The notes under the pieces are model-generated. The model had not been told where the DNA came from. It worked only from the letters and a program-made list of their open reading frames with translations, and searched no databases. A stretch of DNA of 5,382 nucleotides from a bacterium. Its GTDB lineage: Bacteria > Verrucomicrobiota > Verrucomicrobiae > Opitutales > Opitutaceae. The position numbers and the translations under genes are program-made. Of the stretch, positions 1-5,035 are shown one piece after another (the first letter of the stretch is position 1; every line of letters begins with the position of its first letter). The stretch lies in NCBI GenBank assembly GCA_021780625.1, contig JAJXYI010000683.1:1-5382 (forward strand), written 5' to 3'.

Positions 1-1036
1 GGGCGGCCACGTGAAGAGCGCGGGCGATCTCGCCGGCGTCGGATTCAAGACTGTCCTTGGCGGCGACGTCTCGGGCTGTGTCCTCGCCGACGAACGCGTC
101 GAGAAGGCCCTGCGTGACACCGCCGACCTCGCCCCGGCGCACAATCCGCCCTACGCGGAGGGGCTTCGTCTCTTCCGCGAGCGCCTGCCCGCAGTCCCGC
201 GGGTGGCGCTGTTTGAAACCGCCTTTTACCAGTGGGTGCCGGATCACGCCGCTCGTTACGCGGTGCCGGAGTCCTGGTACGCGGCGGGCATTCGCCGAAA
301 CGGCTTCCATGGCGCGAGCCACAAGTTCGTCGCAGAGCGCTCGGCCGAGCTGCTCGGACGAGAGGACGTGGCCGCTGGGGCGAAGCGCCTCTATCTCGAC
401 GGTCCGGCCCGGATCACCGGCGCGCCGTTGCGCGTCATCTCCTGCCACCTCGGCGGCTCGAGCTCCGTGACGGCCATCCGAAACGGCGTGGCGATCTGCA
501 CGAGCATGGGCCTGAGCCCGCAATCCGGACTGCCGCAAAGCAATCGCGTGGGCGACCTCGACTCCGCGGCGCTGCCCTGCGCGATGCGCCGCCTCGGGCT
601 CTCCCTCGAGGAAGCCGAGCGCCAGCTCGTCAAGGAAAGCGGCCTGCTGGGGCTCTCCGGCGTGAGCAACGACCTCCGCGACATCCGCGCCGCCGCCGAC
701 GCGGGCGACGCCCGGGCCCGTCGCGCGATCGACGTGCTCGTGCACAGCATCCGGCACTGGATCGGCGCCTTCTGGATCGAGCTCGGCGGCTGCGACGCCC
801 TGGTGTTCACCGCCGGCATCGGCGAAAACAATGCCTGGCTCCGCGAGGCCGTCTGCGCGGGCCTCGACGGCCTGGGTCTGACGCTCGACGCGTCCGCGAA
901 CGCAGCCTCAAAGCACGAGACCAATCTCGCCACCACCTCCTCCCCGACCCGCGTGCTCGTCATTCCCGCGAATGAGGAACTCGTGGTCGCGCGCGAAACC
1001 GCCCGCCTGCTCCACGCACGCGGGGCGAACAACTGA
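1..1036 (+). CDS. Acetate kinase family (acyl-phosphate kinase), 5' truncated
   Basis: Member of the acetate kinase family (ASKHA fold, cytosolic or BMC-lumen), which moves phosphate from an acyl phosphate to ADP. The reading frame is open to the left edge, and the first visible residues align near residue 80 of the roughly 400-residue family, so the GTG at 11 is not the true start. Visible landmarks: APAHNP (131-148), TAFYQ, GFHGASH (302-322), CHLGGSSS (443-466), NRVGD (542-556), TAGIGEN (808-828) and NEELVVA (971-991) near the C-terminus. These cover the phosphate-binding and adenosine-binding regions. Compared with Methanosarcina AckA, several catalytic positions differ: Arg91 aligns with Lys (47-49), Leu122 with Ala (137-139), Asp148 with Glu (215-217) and Asn211 with Gly (455-457). 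The equivalents of His123, His180, Arg241 and Glu384 are kept. In this operon the likely substrate is an acyl phosphate made from lactyl-CoA, giving ATP. The family call is firm; the substrate is inference. Confidence 0.93.
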   Translation, partial: GGHVKSAGDLAGVGFKTVLGGDVSGCVLADERVEKALRDTADLAPAHNPPYAEGLRLFRERLPAVPRVALFETAFYQWVPDHAARYAVPESWYAAGIRRNGFHGASHKFVAERSAELLGREDVAAGAKRLYLDGPARITGAPLRVISCHLGGSSSVTAIRNGVAICTSMGLSPQSGLPQSNRVGDLDSAALPCAMRRLGLSLEEAERQLVKESGLLGLSGVSNDLRDIRAAADAGDARARRAIDVLVHSIRHWIGAFWIELGGCDALVFTAGIGENNAWLREAVCAGLDGLGLTLDASANAASKHETNLATTSSPTRVLVIPANEELVVARETARLLHARGANN

Positions 1037-1077
1037 TTTTTCCAAACCCATCCAACCTCCTCAACGAATACACTCCC
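1037..1077 (+). promoter_or_regulatory. G-poor leader before BMC-H, no Shine-Dalgarno
   Basis: These 41 bases between the acetate kinase stop and the BMC-H ATG contain one G, against roughly one third G in the flanking genes. There is no GGAG-like motif at a usable distance from the ATG. The stretch is rich in C, A and T and should be nearly unstructured as RNA. It most likely acts as an open 5' region for Shine-Dalgarno-independent initiation. I see no convincing sigma-70 -35/-10 pair. Confidence 0.35.
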
Positions 1078-1374
1078 ATGGCTCAATCCGCTCTTGGTCT
1101 TCTCGAAACCCGCGGCCTTACGGCGCTCGTCGCCGGCACGGACGCGATGCTCAAATCCGCCAATGTCACGCTCGTCGGCCCGATGAAGCAGGTCGGCAAT
1201 GCGATGGTCACGGCCGTCGTCACCGGTGATGTCGCCGCCGTCAAGGCCGCCACCGAGGCCGGCGCCGAGGCCGCCCGCGCCTACGGTGAGGTGCTCACCG
1301 TCCAGGTGATCGCGCGTCCGCACGAGGACGTTGCCAGCGTCCTCCCGAAGTTCGCTCCCGCGGCGAAGAAATAA
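1078..1374 (+). CDS. BMC-H hexameric microcompartment shell protein (PduA-like)
   Basis: A 98-residue single-domain BMC shell protein (Pfam PF00936), which forms the hexamers that tile the facets of the compartment. It matches PduA almost end to end: [10 protein letters not shown] at residues 5-14, DAMLKSANV at 22-30, [18 protein letters not shown] in the middle, GEV near residue 70, and VIARPHEDV near the C-terminus. The lateral-contact lysine (Lys26) and the Arg of the RPH motif are present. The loop lining the central pore reads KQVGNA (1186-1203), where PduA has KIGSG, so it appears one residue longer with Asn near the constriction. The ATG at 1078 gives the normal family N-terminus. It is the only BMC-H here; PVM loci usually have a second, probably outside the window. 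As the main shell component it should be made in large excess over the BMC-P proteins. Confidence 0.96.
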   Translation: MAQSALGLLETRGLTALVAGTDAMLKSANVTLVGPMKQVGNAMVTAVVTGDVAAVKAATEAGAEAARAYGEVLTVQVIARPHEDVASVLPKFAPAAKK

Positions 1375-1390
1375 CTCCGCCCGTTCCGGT

Positions 1391-1461
1391 CCCCGGGGGC
1401 TGAGGCACCGCCGGATTGCCCGGCCCCGCGACAGGCACGACCCGTCGCGCAGCCCCCCTTT
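1391..1461 (+). other. Nested inverted repeats after BMC-H (possible attenuator or mRNA stabiliser)
   Basis: The 114-bp gap between BMC-H and BMC-P1 holds an 8-bp perfect inverted repeat, GGGGGCTG (1395-1402) with CAGCCCCC (1450-1457). Enclosed in it are a 6-bp stem CGCGAC (1427-1432) with GTCGCG (1444-1449), stacked directly against the outer arm, and a weak CCGG/CCGG hairpin (1411-1414 with 1420-1423). Together they could fold as a three-way junction, followed by CTTT at 1458-1461. It lacks the long U-tract of a strong intrinsic terminator, so partial read-through or 3'-end protection of the BMC-H message is more plausible than full termination. Chance pairing is easy in DNA this GC-rich. 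Confidence 0.35.
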
Positions 1462-1488
1462 CAGACAACCCTCCATCCGTCGCCCGCC

Positions 1489-1788
1489 ATGTTCCTAGCC
1501 CGTGTCATCGGTTCAGTGGTCTCGACCAAGAAGGACGAGGCCATGAGGGGCAGAAAGCTCCTCCTGCTTCGTCCCATGCTCGTGGACGAAGCCAACCCCG
1601 CGCAGTATCGCGCCGGCGCCAACACGATCGTCGCTGTGGATGCTCTCGGAGCGGGCACGGGTGACCTCGTGCTCTTCTGCCAGGGCAGCTCCGCCCGCCA
1701 GGCGACCGGCATGAAATCCCTTCCGATCGATGCCGCCGTCGTCGGCCTCGTCGATTCGGTCGAAGTGCTCGGCAAGCGCATCTCCTAA
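1489..1788 (+). CDS. BMC-P pentameric vertex protein 1 (EutN/CcmL family)
   Basis: A 99-residue EutN/CcmL-type protein (Pfam PF03319), which forms pentamers capping the vertices of the shell. It is the most canonical of the three BMC-P proteins here. It opens with LARVIGSVVSTKK (residues 3-15), continues with GRKLLLLRPM (21-30), then VDALGAGTGDLVLF, the family signature GSSARQ and the closing PIDAAVVGLVDSV strand. Length and both ends match CcmL/EutN, and the ATG at 1489 is the only start giving a proper first beta-strand. No Shine-Dalgarno is visible. It follows the structured gap and is 16 bp ahead of the aldehyde dehydrogenase gene, so it is probably co-transcribed with it. Confidence 0.96.
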   Translation: MFLARVIGSVVSTKKDEAMRGRKLLLLRPMLVDEANPAQYRAGANTIVAVDALGAGTGDLVLFCQGSSARQATGMKSLPIDAAVVGLVDSVEVLGKRIS

Positions 1789-1804
1789 CCTCGAATCCAG
1801 AGCC

Positions 1805-3256
1805 ATGTCATCCGTTTCCGCCGTTGACGAAGCCCTGGTGCGCAGCGTCGTGGAGGAGGTCGTGAAGGCCTTCGGCCGCGGCGGCTTCTCCGCGCCCAAG
1901 GCCCCGTCCGTCACCCCGTCCAGCCGCCGCCCCGGCGTCTTCTCCGACGCCCGCTCCGCCTGCGCCGCTGCGCAGGCCGCCCAGCTCCAGCTGGCCGCCA
2001 AGGGCATCGCTGCCCGCGCGAAGGTCGTCGAGATCGTCAAGACCCTCGCCACGAAGAACGCCGAGGAGTGGGGGCGCTTCGAGTTTGCCGAGACCAAGAT
2101 CGGCCGCGTCGACCACAAGATCGAGAAGCTGCAGATCGTGAAGCTGGTGCCCGGCGTCGAGTGGCTGCATCCGGACGCCCGCAGCGGCGACCACGGCATC
2201 ACGCTCGAGGAATACACGCCGTTCGGCGTCGTCGCGGCGATCCTGCCGATGACGCACTCGATTCCGACGCTCTCGGGAAACATCATCAACATCGTGGCGG
2301 CGGGCAACGCCGTCGTCTTCAACCCGCACCCGGGCGGCGCGCGTTCCGCGGCGCTCGCGGTGGCGGCGTACAACGAGGCGATCAAGGCCGAGACGGGCAT
2401 CGAGAATCTCGTGTGCACGATCGAGCAGCCCTCGCTCGAGTCCTTTGACGCGCTCTGCAAGGCCCCCGAAGTCCGCCTGTTGTGCGTGACCGGCGGCCCC
2501 GCGGTCGTCGCCGCGGCGATGAAGTCGGGCAAGCGCGCGATCTGCGCCGGCCCCGGCAACCCGCCCGTCCTCGTGGACGGCACGGGCAGCCTCGACAAGG
2601 CGGCCCGCGACATCATCCAGGGCGGCGCCTACGACAACAATCTCCTGTGCGTGGGCGAGAAGGAGGTCTTCGTGCTCGACTCCGTGGCCGACAAGCTGAT
2701 GGCCGCGCTGTCACGCAACGGCGGATACGCGCTCAACGATTCCCAGCTCGCGCGCCTCACCGCCGCGGCCTTCTCGACCAAGGACGGCGCGGGCGGGTGC
2801 TCGCACCCCGTGCTCAACCGCAGCTTCGTCGGCGTGGACGCCGCGGTGCTCGCCCAGCACGCCGGCGCCAACGCGCCCGCGGGCACCCAGCTGCTGTTCG
2901 CCGAAACCGACGCCGACCACGCCTTCGTGATCGAGGAGCAGATGATGCCCATGATCCCGATCGTCCGCGTGAAATCCATCGAGGAGGGCATCGCGGCCGC
3001 CGTGCGCGCCGAACACGGATACAAGCATTCGGCGCTCATCCATTCCCTCAACGTCGACCACATGACGATGATGGCGCGTGCGATGGACACCACGCTCTTC
3101 GTGAAGAACGGCCCCTGCGTCGCTGGCCTCGGCCTCGGCGGCGAGGGCTACCTCAGCTACTCGATCGCGACTACCACGGGCGAGGGCATCACGACGCCCC
3201 GCACCTTCACGCGTACCCGCCGCTGTGTGATGGTCGACAACCTCCGCATCTACTGA
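1805..3256 (+). CDS. CoA-acylating aldehyde dehydrogenase (PduP/EutE-like), BMC-targeted
   Basis: A 483-residue enzyme of the acylating aldehyde dehydrogenase family, oxidising an aldehyde to its acyl-CoA with NAD+; in this context probably L-lactaldehyde to lactyl-CoA. Residues about 6-24 form an amphipathic helix (AVDEALVRSVVEEVVKAF), followed by a Pro/Ser/Ala linker to about residue 41. This is the layout of the PduP-type N-terminal encapsulation peptide. The catalytic core shows YTPFGVVAAILP, NPHPGG, VTGGPAVV, CAGPGNPPVLVD and the nucleophile motif YDNNLLCVGEKEV with catalytic Cys282 (codon 2648-2650). FVKNGPCVAGLGLGGEGY and TTGEGITTPRTFTR near the C-terminus are typical of PduP/EutE. The frame stays open upstream to an ATG at 1730, but that start overlaps BMC-P1 and would hide the targeting helix; ATG 1805 is preferred. 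It lies 16 bp after BMC-P1 and 2 bp before BMC-P2. Confidence 0.95.
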   Translation: MSSVSAVDEALVRSVVEEVVKAFGRGGFSAPKAPSVTPSSRRPGVFSDARSACAAAQAAQLQLAAKGIAARAKVVEIVKTLATKNAEEWGRFEFAETKIGRVDHKIEKLQIVKLVPGVEWLHPDARSGDHGITLEEYTPFGVVAAILPMTHSIPTLSGNIINIVAAGNAVVFNPHPGGARSAALAVAAYNEAIKAETGIENLVCTIEQPSLESFDALCKAPEVRLLCVTGGPAVVAAAMKSGKRAICAGPGNPPVLVDGTGSLDKAARDIIQGGAYDNNLLCVGEKEVFVLDSVADKLMAALSRNGGYALNDSQLARLTAAAFSTKDGAGGCSHPVLNRSFVGVDAAVLAQHAGANAPAGTQLLFAETDADHAFVIEEQMMPMIPIVRVKSIEEGIAAAVRAEHGYKHSALIHSLNVDHMTMMARAMDTTLFVKNGPCVAGLGLGGEGYLSYSIATTTGEGITTPRTFTRTRRCVMVDNLRIY

Positions 3257-3258
3257 CC

Positions 3259-3525
3259 ATGGTCCACGCGCGCATCGACGGCTCCATCGTGGCGACGACC
3301 TGCCATCCCAGCATGCTGGGTCGGCGGACCGTCATCTGCCAGCCGCTCGACGCCGAGGGGCGCGACGAGGGTGCGCCCGTCCTGGCGATCGATCCGCTCG
3401 GCGCCGGCCTGCACCAGCGCGTGATCCTCTCCACCGACGGGTCCACGACGCGTGCGCACGTCGGCGACCCGAAGTCGCCCCTGCGAAACATCATCATCGG
3501 GATCGTGGATCCCAGCGCCGCCTGA
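3259..3525 (+). CDS. BMC-P pentameric vertex protein 2 (EutN/CcmL family)
   Basis: An 88-residue EutN/CcmL-type vertex protein, shorter and more divergent than the first. The N-terminal strand (ARIDGSIVATTCHPSMLGRR, residues 4-23), the following VICQPLD strand, the IDPLGAGLHQRVILSTDG segment and the final NIIIGIVD strand follow the family fold. The usual GSSARQ signature is replaced by DGSTTRAHVG, and the closing PVDAAVVGI strand by SPLRNIIIGI. The ATG lies 2 bp after the aldehyde dehydrogenase stop, and the stop is 6 bp before BMC-P3, so translation of the three is likely coupled. PVM compartments typically encode three distinct BMC-P paralogues, and this fits the second. Whether it forms homopentamers or mixed pentamers cannot be read from the sequence. 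Confidence 0.9.
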   Translation: MVHARIDGSIVATTCHPSMLGRRTVICQPLDAEGRDEGAPVLAIDPLGAGLHQRVILSTDGSTTRAHVGDPKSPLRNIIIGIVDPSAA

Positions 3526-3531
3526 TCTGCC

Positions 3532-3828
3532 ATGCGCCTAGGAACCGTCATCGGCCGCGTCACGCTCACGCTCAAGGAGCCCGTCTATACCGGTGGCTGC
3601 CTGCTGCTCGTGCAGCCGTTTTCCCGCGAACAGTTCGCCGGGGCGCCTCCGCTTCCGCTCGCCAAGGGGTCCAGCCTGGTCGTTTACGACGAACTCGGCG
3701 CGGGGGAGGGGAGCATCGTCGGCTTTACCGAGGGTGCCGAGGCTGCTCAGCCTTTCGAGGGCGACGCGCCCGTCGACGCCTACGTCGCCTGCATCGTCAC
3801 CCAGATCACGTACACGCCACCCCGCTGA
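3532..3828 (+). CDS. BMC-P pentameric vertex protein 3 (EutN/CcmL family)
   Basis: A 98-residue EutN/CcmL-type protein and the third vertex paralogue. It starts with MRLGTVIGRVTLTLKEP, the standard first strand, and continues with GGCLLLVQPFS, then an inserted segment around residues 33-46 (EQFAGAPPLPLAKG) before VVYDELGAGEGSIVGFTEG. PVDAYVACIV is the closing strand. The canonical GSSARQ loop is replaced by TEGAEAAQPF, with no Arg. The ATG lies 6 bp after the BMC-P2 stop. The inserted Pro-rich loop and the altered signature suggest a specialised vertex or a partner for another BMC-P. That role is inference; the family call is firm. Confidence 0.9.
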   Translation: MRLGTVIGRVTLTLKEPVYTGGCLLLVQPFSREQFAGAPPLPLAKGSSLVVYDELGAGEGSIVGFTEGAEAAQPFEGDAPVDAYVACIVTQITYTPPR

Positions 3829-3865
3829 GCCGCCTTTCAACATTCATTTCAAAACCGAACCTTTC
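3829..3865 (+). promoter_or_regulatory. G-poor leader before the aldolase gene
   Basis: These 37 bases separate BMC-P3 from the aldolase ATG. From 3833 on there is only one G in 33 bases, with an AT-rich stretch (TTCATTTCAAAA) unlike the GC-rich coding DNA around it. No Shine-Dalgarno sequence is present. It resembles the leader before BMC-H and probably gives an unstructured initiation region. Confidence 0.3.
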
Positions 3866-4993
3866 ATGCCTCAGATTCTGACAGCCCGAGAAGTCGAAAC
3901 GATGATCCGCGCCGGACAGGCCATCCCCGAAGGGGTGAAGCTCACGCCGTCCGCCCGCGACGTGCTCGACGAGCATAAGCGCGGCCAGCGCTCCACCACC
4001 GCGGTTCGCGCGGCGAACGCGACGCCCGCGGCTTCGGCGCCGGTCGTGGTCGCCTCCGCGGCCCCGGCATCGGCCGGCCCGATCGTGCCTGATTACGAAT
4101 ACAAGTGGGCGCCCGGCTCCGACCCGAAGACGCCCGCGGAGATCGAGCGCTTCTTCAATTCGGCCCCGATCGTCGAGCTCAAGCGCCGCATCTGCGACAT
4201 GGGCCGCCGGCTCTGGCTCAAGGACTACACCGACGGCAACGGCGGCAACATCACCGTCCGCGTCGGCGATAACCTGGTGCTCTGCACCCCGACGCTCATC
4301 TGCAAGGGCTTCATGACGCCCGACGACATGGCGCTGATCGACCTCGATGGCCGCCAGCTGGCGGGAACGCGCAAGCGCACGAGCGAGGCGATGACCCATC
4401 TTGGCATCATGAAACGCCAGCCCGCCGCCAAGGCCTGCGTCCATGCGCACCCGCCGCACGCGACCGCGTTCGCGATCGCCAATGCGAACATTCCCTCCTG
4501 CCTCATTCCCGAAGCCGAGGTCTTCCTCGGAAAGATCGGCGTCGCCCGCTACCAGACGCCGGGCACTCCCGAAAACGCGGAGGAGGTCGGCCGCATCGGC
4601 GTCGACCACCAGGCGATCCTCATGCAGAACCACGGCGTGATCGTCTGGGGCAAGGACGTCGAGGACGCGTATTGGAAAATGGAGAACATCGACGCGTACT
4701 GCCGCACTGTCTCGATCGCCGCCGGTCTGGGCACCGGGCTGCACCGCTTTGGTCCCGACAAGCTCAAGGACCTGATCGACCTGCGCCTCAAGCTCGGCAT
4801 GCCCGATCCGCGCGCGGGACTGAAGGAGTGCGAGTTGTGCGACAGCGACGATTTCCGCGCTCCCGTGGTCTGCGAGAATTCCTCCGCGGCGCCCGCTTCA
4901 TCTCCGGCCCCCGACGTTGCGCCCGATCCGACGATGGAAGCGCTCGTCAGCAAGATCACCGACGAAATCCTCAAGCAGCTCTCCGGAAAATGA
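3866..4993 (+). CDS. Class II sugar-phosphate aldolase, BMC-targeted (fuculose/rhamnulose-1-phosphate type)
   Basis: A 375-residue zinc-dependent class II aldolase (AraD/FucA family), probably cleaving L-fuculose- or L-rhamnulose-1-phosphate to dihydroxyacetone phosphate and L-lactaldehyde inside the compartment. The core spans about residues 85-315: GNGGNITVRVGDNLVLCTP is the substrate-binding loop, SEAMTHL holds the catalytic Glu174 (4385-4387), VHAHPPH supplies zinc ligands His193 and His195, and QNHG supplies His256 (4631-4633). It is much longer than FucA (about 215 residues). The added parts are an N-terminal segment (residues 1-38, with EVETMIRAGQAIPEG and LTPSARDVLDEH), an Ala/Pro/Val linker (about 45-74), a CELC tail motif (322-325), a second Ala/Pro/Ser linker, and a final amphipathic helix (PTMEALVSKITDEILKQL) that looks like a C-terminal encapsulation peptide. 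ATG 3866 is preferred over upstream in-frame starts, which overlap BMC-P3. Exact sugar specificity is not visible. Confidence 0.93.
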   Translation: MPQILTAREVETMIRAGQAIPEGVKLTPSARDVLDEHKRGQRSTTAVRAANATPAASAPVVVASAAPASAGPIVPDYEYKWAPGSDPKTPAEIERFFNSAPIVELKRRICDMGRRLWLKDYTDGNGGNITVRVGDNLVLCTPTLICKGFMTPDDMALIDLDGRQLAGTRKRTSEAMTHLGIMKRQPAAKACVHAHPPHATAFAIANANIPSCLIPEAEVFLGKIGVARYQTPGTPENAEEVGRIGVDHQAILMQNHGVIVWGKDVEDAYWKMENIDAYCRTVSIAAGLGTGLHRFGPDKLKDLIDLRLKLGMPDPRAGLKECELCDSDDFRAPVVCENSSAAPASSPAPDVAPDPTMEALVSKITDEILKQLSGK

Positions 4994-5035
4994 GCCGCTC
5001 CCGGCGCACCCACCAACCCTGAAAATCCACTCATC
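4994..5035 (+). promoter_or_regulatory. Short leader before the dehydrogenase gene
   Basis: This 42-bp gap ends in a G-poor stretch (one G in 5007-5035) and has no Shine-Dalgarno motif, like the leaders before BMC-H and the aldolase. No terminator-like hairpin is present, so the downstream gene is probably in the same transcript. Confidence 0.25.

Noticed and set aside
1037..1077. Possible internal promoter or terminator before BMC-H, given the TTTTT run
   Set aside because: No GC-rich stem precedes the T-run and no -35/-10 pair with reasonable spacing could be found by eye.
391..1476. Long open frame on the - strand opposite acetate kinase and BMC-H
   Set aside because: It lies opposite two well-supported genes, its translation is Arg/Ser-rich low-complexity sequence with no family motif, and such frames are common in GC-rich DNA. 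The same applies to - strand frames at 1513-2616 and 3806-4744.
1730..1804. Upstream in-frame ATG extending the aldehyde dehydrogenase by 25 residues
   Set aside because: It overlaps the coding end of BMC-P1, the added residues are Ser-rich with no family match, and it would bury the N-terminal targeting helix.
2482..3258. Open + strand frame running inside the aldehyde dehydrogenase gene into BMC-P2
   Set aside because: The part before 3259 is an Arg-rich out-of-frame reading of the dehydrogenase gene. Only the segment from ATG 3259 has BMC-P motifs.
3593..3865. Upstream in-frame start extending the aldolase by 91 residues
   Set aside because: The extension is an out-of-frame reading of BMC-P3 (Arg/Ser/Pro-rich); the ATG at 3866 sits after a proper leader.
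4994..5005. GCCG/CGGC hairpin after the aldolase stop
   Set aside because: A 4-bp stem with no U-tract is too weak to call a terminator in DNA of this composition.
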